Positions 52,114 to 60,361 of a stretch of DNA of 64,000 nucleotides are shown piece by piece. The stretch comes from JBDOQU01 sp039839375 (GTDB taxonomy: Bacteria; Pseudomonadota; Alphaproteobacteria; DSM-16000; Inquilinaceae). The notes below the pieces were generated by a model. The model had not been told where the DNA came from. It was given only the letters and a program-made list of their open reading frames with translations, and made no database searches. Each line of letters opens with the position of its first letter. Position 1 is the stretch's first letter. A program made the translations under genes and the position numbers. The stretch lies in NCBI RefSeq assembly GCF_039839375.1, contig NZ_JBDOQU010000007.1:170766-234765 (forward strand), written 5' to 3'.

Positions 52114-52563
52114 ATTCAGCCTTCCATCGGATGCGGAGGGGCATTCAGGCCCCTCCGTATCGTTCTGGCGTTCCTGTCGGGTCTTTCGCTGGACCTGATA
52201 GAAACAATGTCATACTGGACTTGCTGAACCGCGCCCGGTTCTTCGCCGCCGGTGAAGCGGCGGGGGCCCATGGATTCCGGATCAAGTCCGGAATGACCAA
52301 CAAACAATAAGTAACTACAACAAAGTCATGCTGGAGACCGCGCCCGGTTCTTCGCCGCCGGCGAAGCGGCCTCGGCCCATGGGATTCCGGATCAAGTCCG
52401 GAATGTCCAATACCTGCAAGCCTATAATATTAAAAGAAATTTCGAAAACGCCATCCTCCTATAAAATTTAGTTATCCATACCGCAAAAAATTTGGTGTTG
52501 GACCCTGATGGCCGCCGGCCGCCACTCTCCCCGTTCGTTAACCATGCGAAGGAGGGAGCGTCG
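52114..52563. other. Intergenic region with terminator-like hairpin and two tandem repeat copies
   Basis: The first part holds the hairpin at 52131-52160. From 52210 to 52410 two tandem copies of an approximately 100-base module each contain a C-type half, GCGCCCGGTTCTTCGCCGCC, and a B-type half (GGATTCCGGATCAAGTCCGGAAT). The last 150 bases are AT-rich (AATATTAAAAGAAATTT) and likely carry the promoter of the nitrilase operon. No gene is seen. Confidence 0.65.
52131..52160 (+). terminator. Terminator-like hairpin after the HdeA/B-like gene
   Basis: ATGCGGAGGGGC (52131-52142) pairs with GCCCCTCCGTAT (52149-52160) with one G-T pair and a 6-base loop. It is followed by CGTTCTGG only, so termination may be partial. 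Confidence 0.55.
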
Positions 52564-53364
52564 GTGAAAGTCGTTCAGGTTCAGATGAACAGCCAGGGTG
52601 ACAAGGCCGCCAATCTGGCGGAGGCGGAGCGCCTGTTGACCGCGGCAGCGGAAGAGAAGCCGGACCTGGTGGTCCTGCCGGAATATTGGGCGCTGCTGGG
52701 CAACGGCGCGGCCGAATTCCACGAGAGCGCCGAAACCTTTCCCGACGGCGATGCCTACCGGCTGATGGCGAAGATGGCCAAGCAGCACGGCTATACGCTC
52801 CATGGCGGGTCGATCGTGGAGAAGCACGGCAACGCCTTCCACAACACCACCGTCGTCTTCGACCCCGAAGGGCAGGAGATCGCGCGCTATCGCAAGATCC
52901 ACCTGTTCGACGTGGACGTGCCGGGCGGCGCCAGCCACCGGGAGAGCGAGACGATCGCGCGCGGGTCCGACATCGTCACCTACAAGGTGAAGGACAAGAC
53001 CGTCGGCTGCTCCATCTGCTACGACATCCGCTTCCCCGAGCTGTTCCGCGCCCTGCGCGACAAGGGAGCGGAGGTGATCGTGCTTCCGGCCGCCTTCACC
53101 CTGATGACCGGCAAGGATCATTGGGAGGTGCTGGCCCGCGCCCGGGCGATCGAGACCCAGACCTATTTCCTGGCGGCCGCCCAGTATGGCTTCCACGCCG
53201 ACGGCAAGAAGGCCTGCTACGGCCACACCCTGGCGATCAACCCGTGGGGCCATGTCATCGCCCAGGGCGGCGACCATGTCGGCTGCGTCACGGCGAAGCT
53301 GGAATTCCCGTACCTGGAGACGGTCCGCCAGAACATTCCCGTCGCCAACCACCACGTTCTTTAA
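52564..53364 (+). CDS. Nitrilase superfamily amidohydrolase (carbon-nitrogen hydrolase)
   Basis: The product has 266 residues from a GTG at 52564 with a strong AAGGAGGG six bases before it; the ATG at 52492 has no such signal. The catalytic triad is Glu40 in VLPEYW, Lys111 in YRKIHLF and Cys152 in SICYDIRFPE. It resembles Nit2/omega-amidase-like enzymes that hydrolyse small amides of keto- or amino acids. It starts an operon with an RraA-like protein and a polyamine-type ABC transporter, which points to breakdown of the imported compound (inference). Confidence 0.93.
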   Translation: MKVVQVQMNSQGDKAANLAEAERLLTAAAEEKPDLVVLPEYWALLGNGAAEFHESAETFPDGDAYRLMAKMAKQHGYTLHGGSIVEKHGNAFHNTTVVFDPEGQEIARYRKIHLFDVDVPGGASHRESETIARGSDIVTYKVKDKTVGCSICYDIRFPELFRALRDKGAEVIVLPAAFTLMTGKDHWEVLARARAIETQTYFLAAAQYGFHADGKKACYGHTLAINPWGHVIAQGGDHVGCVTAKLEFPYLETVRQNIPVANHHVL

Positions 53365-53379
53365 AGGACGCACCCTCCC

Positions 53380-54054
53380 ATGTTCACGATCAACCCCCTG
53401 CCGCAACAGCTCCCCCCCGCGATCGTCGACCTGCTGGAGCAGGTGGAGACGGCGACGGTCGGCCATATCCTGCATTCCGGCTTCATCGGCGGCGGCATCC
53501 GCGCGGTGCTGCCGGAGAAGCGGGTCGCCGGCACCGCCGTCACGCTGCGCATCCCCGGCGCGGATTCCACGCTTCTGCACCATGTGCTGTCGCTGGTCCG
53601 GCCGGGCGACTTCCTGGTGATCGACCGCTGTGGCGACACCAAGCACGCCTGCTGGGGCGGCGTGGTGACCAACGCCGCCAAGCTGGCGGGCGTCAAGGGC
53701 GGCGTCATCGACGGCCCGGCCACTGATTTCTCGGAGGTCAGGAAATGCGAGATGCCGCTGTGGTGCACCGGCCCATCGCCCATCACCACCAAGCTGCTGG
53801 GGCTGGAAGGCGCGTTCAACGTGCCGGTCAGCGTTGGCGGCCAGACGGTGGAGCCGGGCGACGCCGTGCTGGCCGATGAAAGCGGTGTCCTGATCCTGAA
53901 GCCGTCCGAGGCCGAGGCCATCGCCCGCCGGGCGATCGAGATGCAGGAACGGGAGGTGACGCTCCTGGAACGCCTGCGCAACGGCGAGAAGCTGCCCGAG
54001 ATTTCCGGCGCCACCGCGAAGATCGAGGCGGCGAACGGCAAGCGCGCGGCCTGA
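53380..54054 (+). CDS. RraA-like protein (possible HMG/oxaloacetate aldolase)
   Basis: The 224-residue product has the RraA fold with LRPGDFLVIDRCGDTKHACWGG and GGVIDGPATD, whose Asp/Arg residues bind metal and substrate in 4-hydroxy-4-methyl-2-oxoglutarate aldolases; GDVLADESGV-type GDAVLADESGV lies near residue 165. Members act as class II pyruvate aldolases or oxaloacetate decarboxylases. It sits 15 bases after the nitrilase gene and before the binding-protein gene. Confidence 0.9.
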   Translation: MFTINPLPQQLPPAIVDLLEQVETATVGHILHSGFIGGGIRAVLPEKRVAGTAVTLRIPGADSTLLHHVLSLVRPGDFLVIDRCGDTKHACWGGVVTNAAKLAGVKGGVIDGPATDFSEVRKCEMPLWCTGPSPITTKLLGLEGAFNVPVSVGGQTVEPGDAVLADESGVLILKPSEAEAIARRAIEMQEREVTLLERLRNGEKLPEISGATAKIEAANGKRAA

Positions 54055-54120
54055 ATCCCTTCAGCCCAAGCCGCCATTCAAGAGCGGCGACATTCAAACT
54101 TCAAAAACCATGGAGGAAAC

Positions 54121-55176
54121 ATGACCAGAAAGCATCTTTGGACCGGCACCCTGGCGATCGCCGGCATGGCGATGATCCAGCCGGCCCACGCCGAGGAGGG
54201 CGTGGTCACCGTCGCCGGCTATGACGGCATCTTCGCCGACCATTATGTGGAGACGGTGATCGAGGGCTTCCGCGAAGCCTATCCGGACATCGAGATCGAC
54301 TATTATCCGATGACCAATTCGGCGGCGATGCTGGGGATGCTGCGTGCGCAGCAGGAGGACCCGCTGCTCGACGTTGTCATCATGGACGTGTCCGTCGCCA
54401 AGGCGGCGACCGACGAAGGGCTGACAGCCGAGCTCGATCCCTCCATCGTGACCAACCTGGAGGACCTCTACCCGACCGCGTTCACCGAGGGCGTGAACGG
54501 CCCGGCGGTAACCTTCGACAATCTGGTCCTGATGTACAACACGGAGGCGGTGGAGGAGCCGCCGACAAGCTGGGAGGCGCTGTGGGACGAGCAGCATGAC
54601 GGCATGATCACCATCCCCGCCGCGCCGGACATCCAGGGGACGGCCCTGACCATCATCGCCAACAAGCTGGCCGGCGGCGCGCCCTATACCGAAAACCTGG
54701 ATGCGGGCGTGGAGAAGCTGGCCGAACTGGCCCCGCACGTCCAGACCTGGGACCCCAGCCCCGACCCCTACGTGCCGATCATGAACGGGTCCGCCAATAT
54801 CGGCATCGGCTGGAATGCCCGCGGGCAGATCTATTCCGACCAGTCCGAAGGCGCGATGAAGGTCGTGATTCCGGAGGAAGGATCGATCTTCCAGATCAAC
54901 ACGATCAACCTGGTCGCGAACTCCCCGGACGCCGAGGCCGCCCAGACCTTCATCAACTATGCCCTGTCGCCGGAAGCCCAGGCGGCGTTCACCGAAGCCA
55001 TGTTCTACGCCCCGACCAACTCCAAGGCCCAGCCGTCCCAAGAGGCGATGGAGCGCACCGCCGCGACGCCGGAGCGGATGGAGAGCATGATGGACGTGAA
55101 CTGGCTGGAGGTCGCCGAGTTCCGCGAGGACCTGTCGGAGCGGTGGCGCCGGGAGATCATCTCCCAGAGCCGCTGA
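54121..55176 (+). CDS. ABC transporter substrate-binding protein (PotD-like, family 1)
   Basis: The 351-residue product has a signal peptide ending AHA (about 24) and the two-lobe family-1 fold with VVTVAGYDGIFADHY at the start, where PotD-type proteins begin. GGAGG lies before the ATG. It binds the ligand for the permease and ATPase encoded next. Family members import putrescine, spermidine, opines or similar cations; the ligand here is not known. Confidence 0.92.
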   Translation: MTRKHLWTGTLAIAGMAMIQPAHAEEGVVTVAGYDGIFADHYVETVIEGFREAYPDIEIDYYPMTNSAAMLGMLRAQQEDPLLDVVIMDVSVAKAATDEGLTAELDPSIVTNLEDLYPTAFTEGVNGPAVTFDNLVLMYNTEAVEEPPTSWEALWDEQHDGMITIPAAPDIQGTALTIIANKLAGGAPYTENLDAGVEKLAELAPHVQTWDPSPDPYVPIMNGSANIGIGWNARGQIYSDQSEGAMKVVIPEEGSIFQINTINLVANSPDAEAAQTFINYALSPEAQAAFTEAMFYAPTNSKAQPSQEAMERTAATPERMESMMDVNWLEVAEFREDLSERWRREIISQSR

Positions 55177-55220
55177 TCGCGACCGCCAAAGGGTAACGGC
55201 CAAGGGTAACGGAGGGAAGG

Positions 55221-56348
55221 ATGATGCACGCCGTGAAGATCGACGAACGCCAGCCCGACAATCGGACCGGGAAGGAACAGGAGGACAGCCACCTTCAGCT
55301 TCTCAATCTGGAAAAGCGGTACGGCGAGAGCGTTCTTGCGGTGCGCGATCTTTCCCTCCCCGTCCGGAAGGGCGAGCTGATCGCCCTTCTGGGCCCCTCG
55401 GGCTGCGGCAAGACGACGACGCTCCGCATGATCGCCGGGCTGATCCCGGCCACCGCCGGCCAGATCACGGTCGGCGGGCGGGACGTCACCAACCTGCCGC
55501 CCTATCGTCGGGATATGGGGCTGGTCTTCCAGAACTACGCCCTGTTCCCCCATATGACGGTCGAGAGGAACGTCGCCTTCGGGCTGGAGATGCGGAAGAT
55601 CCCGCGCGACCGGACGAAGGAGATGGTCGCCAAGGCGCTGGACCTGGTCCAGCTTGGCCATCTGGCGGAACGGCGGCCGAAGGAGCTTTCCGGCGGCCAG
55701 CAGCAGCGGGTGGCGCTCGCCCGCGCGCTGGTGATCGAGCCCAGCATTCTCCTCCTGGACGAGCCTCTCTCCAACCTGGACGCCAAGCTGCGCGACCAGA
55801 TGCGGATCGAGATCAGGGACATCCAGCAGCGGCTGGGCATCACCACCGTCTTCGTCACGCATGATCAGGTGGAAGCGCTGAGCATGTGCGACCGGATCGC
55901 GGTCATGCACAAGGGCAAGCTGGCGCAGATCGGCACGCCGTTCGAGGTCTATGAAAGGCCGCGCACCCAGTTCGTGGCCGAGTTCGTCGGCCGCATCAAC
56001 AAGATACCTGGCACGCTGAAGACCGATGGCACGATCGATATCGGCCTGCAGAAGATCCGCTGCGAGAACCCGTCGACCCCGCCGGGGCCCGTCGACGTCA
56101 TGATCCGGCCGCACCGGATCGAGATCTCGCAGAAGCCCTTTCCGGCCGACGGGGCGAACCACGCCCAGGGCCGCATCGTCCGGTCGACCTATATCGGCGA
56201 CACGCTGGAGCATCATATCGATCTGGGCGGCACGACGCTTCAGGTGGAGAAGGCGACGACGGCCGGACCGCAGCCGGTCACCGTCGGCGATACGGTCCAT
56301 CTGCGCTGGGCGGCGTCCGACACGCTGGTGTTCGGAGAAGAAGAATGA
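55221..56348 (+). CDS. ABC transporter ATP-binding protein (PotA-like)
   Basis: The 375-residue ATPase has Walker A GPSGCGKTT, Q-loop VFQNYALFP, signature LSGGQQQRVALARAL, Walker B ILLLDEPLSNLD and H-loop VTHDQ, then a C-terminal TOBE domain (about 280-370). It powers the import system. The first 25 residues are polar and may be dispensable. It overlaps the next gene by four bases. Confidence 0.95.
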   Translation: MMHAVKIDERQPDNRTGKEQEDSHLQLLNLEKRYGESVLAVRDLSLPVRKGELIALLGPSGCGKTTTLRMIAGLIPATAGQITVGGRDVTNLPPYRRDMGLVFQNYALFPHMTVERNVAFGLEMRKIPRDRTKEMVAKALDLVQLGHLAERRPKELSGGQQQRVALARALVIEPSILLLDEPLSNLDAKLRDQMRIEIRDIQQRLGITTVFVTHDQVEALSMCDRIAVMHKGKLAQIGTPFEVYERPRTQFVAEFVGRINKIPGTLKTDGTIDIGLQKIRCENPSTPPGPVDVMIRPHRIEISQKPFPADGANHAQGRIVRSTYIGDTLEHHIDLGGTTLQVEKATTAGPQPVTVGDTVHLRWAASDTLVFGEEE

Positions 56349-57238
56349 CCGCGGCCGCGATCTCCCCTTCCCCCGGCGGGATGTCGCGCCGCGCCGGCCT
56401 CAACCGTTACCAGCTGGTGACGGTGCTGCTGCTGCCCATCCTGCTGGTCAATCTGATCTCCTTCATCCTGCCCAGCCTCAACCTGCTGAGGATGAGCTTC
56501 AACCGCTCGGTCGCCGGCGGCGCGATCGAGCAGGCGTTCACCTTCGAGAACTATTTCGACGTGATGACCGACTGGTTCTACCTGGAGCTGGTGTGGAATT
56601 CGCTCTACATCTGCGGGATCATCACGCTCGTCACGCTGGTCCTTTCCTACCCGATCGCGCTGTTCATCCACCGCACCAGCGCGAAGTGGCGAAGCGCGCT
56701 GACGCTGCTGGTGATCTCCCCCCTGCTGGTCAGCGCGGTGGTCCGGACCTATGGCTGGATCATCATCCTGAGCGACCAGGGCTTCATCAACGGGCTGCTG
56801 ATGTGGGCCGGCGTGACGGACCAGCCGATGCGCCTCGTCTTCAATAATTTCGGCGTCATCGTCGGGCTGGTGGAGATCCTGATGCCCTACATGATCCTGT
56901 CCCTCTTGGCCGGGTTCGGGCGGCTGGACCCGACGCTGGAGGAGGCCGCGCAGTCGCTGGGCGCGAAACGCTGGAAGACGCTCTTCCGCGTGACCATCCC
57001 GCTGACGGTTCCCGGCATCGCGCTGGGCTGCCTGCTGGTCTTCGTGCTGTCGATCAGCTCCTTCATCACGCCGAAGCTGCTGGGCGGCGGGCGGGTCTTC
57101 CTGCTGGCGACGGAGATCTACGACCAGGCGATGATCCTGCTGAACTGGCCGGTGGCGGCGACCCTGTCGATGCTGATTCTGGTCATCTTCGGCATCGCGC
57201 TCTGGTTCTACTCCCGCGTCGTCAAGAGCTTCGAATAG
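56345..57238 (+). CDS. ABC transporter permease (PotB-like)
   Basis: The 297-residue protein has six hydrophobic helices and the EAA loop EEAAQSLGAKRWKTLFRVTIP near residue 200 that contacts the ATPase. It forms the membrane channel with the next gene product. It begins inside the end of the ATPase gene. Confidence 0.94.
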   Translation: MTAAAISPSPGGMSRRAGLNRYQLVTVLLLPILLVNLISFILPSLNLLRMSFNRSVAGGAIEQAFTFENYFDVMTDWFYLELVWNSLYICGIITLVTLVLSYPIALFIHRTSAKWRSALTLLVISPLLVSAVVRTYGWIIILSDQGFINGLLMWAGVTDQPMRLVFNNFGVIVGLVEILMPYMILSLLAGFGRLDPTLEEAAQSLGAKRWKTLFRVTIPLTVPGIALGCLLVFVLSISSFITPKLLGGGRVFLLATEIYDQAMILLNWPVAATLSMLILVIFGIALWFYSRVVKSFE

Positions 57239-57251
57239 AGGAGGCCGATCC

Positions 57252-58046
57252 ATGGAAAACAAGAACTCTATCGGCGCGCGCCTTCTCGTCGGGCTGCTGT
57301 TCATCTTCCTGCTGGCGCCGGTGCTGCTGGTCTTCCCGATGAGCTTCAGCGGCGACCCGTATTTGTCCTTCCCGCCATCCTCCTGGAGCCTGCGCTGGTA
57401 TCAGGAACTGCCGACCAACAGCGTGTTGGTCGGCGCCTTCTGGACCAGCCTGTCGCTGGCGGCGGTGGTGACGCTGCTGTCGCTGGCGATCGCCATCCCG
57501 GCCGCCTACGCGATCACGCGGATATCCTTCCCGGGGCGGGAGCCGCTGTTCGCGCTCTTCACAGCCCCCCTGCTGCTGCCGACCATCGTCCTGGGGCTGG
57601 CGATCCTGATCGTGTTCGTGGAGATCAACCTTGTCGCGACATTCCACGGGCTGATCCTGGCGCATCTGGTCATCACCCTGCCCTACGCGCTGCGGGTGCT
57701 GGCGACCGCGCTGGGGACCCTGCCGCCATCGGTGGAGGAAGCGGCCTCGACACTGGGCGCGCATTCGCTGACGGTCTTCCGGCGCATCACCCTGCCGCTC
57801 ATGACGCCGGGTATCGTCGCGGCCTCCGCGCTGTGCTTCCTGGTCAGCTTCGACGAGGTGGTGATCTCGCTCTTCGTCGTCGGGCCCAGCATCACCACCC
57901 TGCCGGTGGAGCTCTACCGCTATGTCGACACCCGCAGCGACCCGCTGGTGGCGGCCGCTTCGGTCTTCCTGATCGTCGGCACGATCGGAATCATCATGAT
58001 CGTCGAACGGTCGATGGGCCTGAACAAGGCGCTGAACAAGGGCTGA
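57252..58046 (+). CDS. ABC transporter permease (PotC-like)
   Basis: The 264-residue protein has six hydrophobic helices and the EAA loop EEAASTLGAHSLTVFRRITLP near residue 160. GAGGAGG precedes its ATG by about eight bases. It is the second channel subunit and the last gene of the operon starting at 52564. A CCTCCCC/GGGGAGG inverted repeat lies just downstream (about 58090-58116). Confidence 0.94.
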   Translation: MENKNSIGARLLVGLLFIFLLAPVLLVFPMSFSGDPYLSFPPSSWSLRWYQELPTNSVLVGAFWTSLSLAAVVTLLSLAIAIPAAYAITRISFPGREPLFALFTAPLLLPTIVLGLAILIVFVEINLVATFHGLILAHLVITLPYALRVLATALGTLPPSVEEAASTLGAHSLTVFRRITLPLMTPGIVAASALCFLVSFDEVVISLFVVGPSITTLPVELYRYVDTRSDPLVAAASVFLIVGTIGIIMIVERSMGLNKALNKG

Positions 58047-58124
58047 GCCACCACCCCCACCTTCCCATCCCTCCGGGATGGGCCCCTTCCTCCCCCGCCT
58101 TGCAGGGGAGGAGGAAAGCAGTCC

Positions 58125-59213
58125 TCACTCCATCCGTCGGCGAAACAGCCAGGCGGCGGCGGTTAGGGTGCAGAGGGCGATGAGGGCGAGGGGGATGGTT
58201 CCGGCGATCACCTGTTCCGCCGGCAGATCCTTCAGGAAGATGCCCTGGACGATGGTCAGGAAATGGCGCAGCGGGTTGACGATCGTCACCGCCTGGAGCC
58301 ATTCGGGCATGTTGTCGACCGGGGTCGCGAAGCCCGACAGCAGGATCGCCGGGGAGGCGAAGAGGAACGCGCCCAGGATCGCCTGCTGCTGGGTCGCCGA
58401 CAGGGCAGAGATGAAGAGGCCGACCCCGATCGTCGCGGCCAGATAGAAGACAAGGCTGGCGTAGAGCAGCAGCACCGATCCCCGGAGCGGCACGTCGAAC
58501 ACCAGGATCGCGGCCAGGATGAAGACCGTGGAGTGGACGAGGCCGATCAGGAGCGGCGGGACGGTCTTGCCGACCAGGATCTCATGAGTCCGGAGCGGCG
58601 AGACCATGAGCTGGTCGAACGTCCCCAACTCCCGCTCCCGCGCCACGGAGAGCGCGGTGACGATGAGACCGATCAGCAGCGAGATGATCGCCACCAAGCT
58701 GGGCACGGTGTACCAGATGAAATCCAGATTGGGATTGAACCAGTTACGCGCCTCGATCGACGGGCGCGGCCCCGGCGCGGGTGACATCCCGTCGACGATC
58801 CGGCCGATATAGCCGGCGACGATCTGGGCGGCGTTCGACCGCCTGCCGTCGAGGATCGCCTGAACCGTCGCCGGCCGCCCGGCCTCTATGTCGCGGGAGA
58901 AATCGGGGCCGATGCGGATCGCCGCGATCACCCGCCCCCGGTCGATCGCCTCCTCCAGCGCCTCGGGCCCATGGAGATAGACGAGACGCGTGAAGGTCGG
59001 GGAGCCGTCGATCCGCTGGATAAGCTCCGCGCTCCAGCGGCCCGCATCCTGGTTCAGGATCGCGATTTCGACATTCTTGACCTCCAGCGTCGCGGCGTAG
59101 CTGAAGATCAGGAGCTGGATCAGCGGCGGGGCGATCAGCACCAGCCGGCCCTTCGGATCGCGCAGGATGGCCAGCAGTTCCTTCACCACCAGCGCCGCGA
59201 TCCGACCGCCCAT
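58125..59213 (-). CDS. ABC-2 type exporter permease (YbhR-like)
   Basis: From the ATG at 59213 the product has 362 residues, with one N-terminal helix (about 22-42), a periplasmic loop (about 45-180) and five C-terminal helices, the topology of YbhS/YbhR. The strings LIAPPLIQLLIFSYAAT and ERELGTFDQLMVSPL fit. It pairs with the next-door permease and the double ATPase. The start overlaps the upstream stop by one base. A longer frame to 59726 is only a shadow. Confidence 0.92.
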   Translation of the reverse strand: MGGRIAALVVKELLAILRDPKGRLVLIAPPLIQLLIFSYAATLEVKNVEIAILNQDAGRWSAELIQRIDGSPTFTRLVYLHGPEALEEAIDRGRVIAAIRIGPDFSRDIEAGRPATVQAILDGRRSNAAQIVAGYIGRIVDGMSPAPGPRPSIEARNWFNPNLDFIWYTVPSLVAIISLLIGLIVTALSVARERELGTFDQLMVSPLRTHEILVGKTVPPLLIGLVHSTVFILAAILVFDVPLRGSVLLLYASLVFYLAATIGVGLFISALSATQQQAILGAFLFASPAILLSGFATPVDNMPEWLQAVTIVNPLRHFLTIVQGIFLKDLPAEQVIAGTIPLALIALCTLTAAAWLFRRRME

Positions 59214-60361
59214 CAGGCCAGCCTCTTGCGGGTGTTCCGGGCGGCCAGCGCGAAGAAGACCGCCCCGATTCCCAGCATGACCGCGATGTCGCGGAGGAAC
59301 ATCGCCCAGATGTCGCCGGCCAGGAACACCGTCTGCAAGCTGGGGATGAAATAGCTGGCGGCGACGACATGGCTGAGCCAGCGGATCGGCGCGGGCATGG
59401 AGCCGATCTCGAAGATGAATCCCGACAGCAGGAAGGCCGGCAGGAAGCCGCTCAGCAACGCCACCTGGGAAGCGACGAACTGGTTCTTTGTGGCGGCAGA
59501 GATCAGCAGCCCCTGCCCCAGCGCCGGGCAGAGGAAGGCGGCGGAAAGGGCCAGCAGCGCCACGACCGACCCCCGGAACGGCACGCCGAACAGGAAGACG
59601 GCGATGGCGACGCAGAGCGCCATGGAGGCGAGGCCGAGCGCGAAATAGGGCAGCAGCTTTCCGGCCAGAAGCTCCGCCACGCTGACCGGCGTCGCCATCA
59701 TCGCCTCCATCGTCCCGCGCTCCCACTCCCGCGCGATGACCAGCGCGGTCAGCAAAGTGCCGATCAGCGTCATCACGATGGCGATCGATCCCGGCACCAG
59801 GAAATTGCGGCTGCTGAGTTCGGGGTTGAACCAGAAGCGCTGGGCGACCTCGATCACCGGACCGCGCTCCCCGCCCGTCCGGGCCTGCTCAATTTCGACC
59901 CATGTCGCCAGCACGCCCCGGGCGTAGTTCTGGACGAAGCTGGCGGTGTTCGGCTGCGTGCCGTCGGCGATGACCTGGACGGTCGGCGCGTCCTCCGGAT
60001 CGGCGAGCGCTGCGGCGAAACCCGAGGGGACGACGATGATGCCCTTGATCCGGCCGGCGACCAGATCGTCGGCGAAGGCGCGGCGGTCGCGCCCGGTCTC
60101 CACATCGAAATAGCGGGAGCCCCGGAAGGCGGCGACCAGTTCCCGCGCCGCCGGGGACGGCGTCTCCACCACCATCCCGACCCGGACCACCGTCGCGTCC
60201 AGCGATACGCCGTAGCCGAACAGGAAGAGCAGGATCAGCGGCAGGACGAAGGCGATCAGGATGCTGCTGGGATCGCGGAAGATCTGCAGCGTCTCCTTGC
60301 GCATCAGCGCCGTGAAGCGTCGGCGGCGATCACTTGCGGAAACGGCGGGAGCGTCGGTCAC
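59213..60361 (-). CDS. ABC-2 type exporter permease (YbhS-like)
   Basis: The 382-residue protein has the same topology as its neighbour: one helix near residues 32-52, a loop to about 190, then five helices, with WERGTMEAMMATPVSV in the cytoplasmic loop. It forms the heterodimeric channel. Its start overlaps the ATPase stop by four bases (ATGA), so all four genes are coupled. Confidence 0.92.
   Translation of the reverse strand: MTDAPAVSASDRRRRFTALMRKETLQIFRDPSSILIAFVLPLILLFLFGYGVSLDATVVRVGMVVETPSPAARELVAAFRGSRYFDVETGRDRRAFADDLVAGRIKGIIVVPSGFAAALADPEDAPTVQVIADGTQPNTASFVQNYARGVLATWVEIEQARTGGERGPVIEVAQRFWFNPELSSRNFLVPGSIAIVMTLIGTLLTALVIAREWERGTMEAMMATPVSVAELLAGKLLPYFALGLASMALCVAIAVFLFGVPFRGSVVALLALSAAFLCPALGQGLLISAATKNQFVASQVALLSGFLPAFLLSGFIFEIGSMPAPIRWLSHVVAASYFIPSLQTVFLAGDIWAMFLRDIAVMLGIGAVFFALAARNTRKRLA

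Noticed and set aside
54094..55203. 369-codon minus-strand frame opposite the PotD-like gene
   Set aside because: The plus-strand gene has a ribosome-binding site, a signal peptide and operon context.
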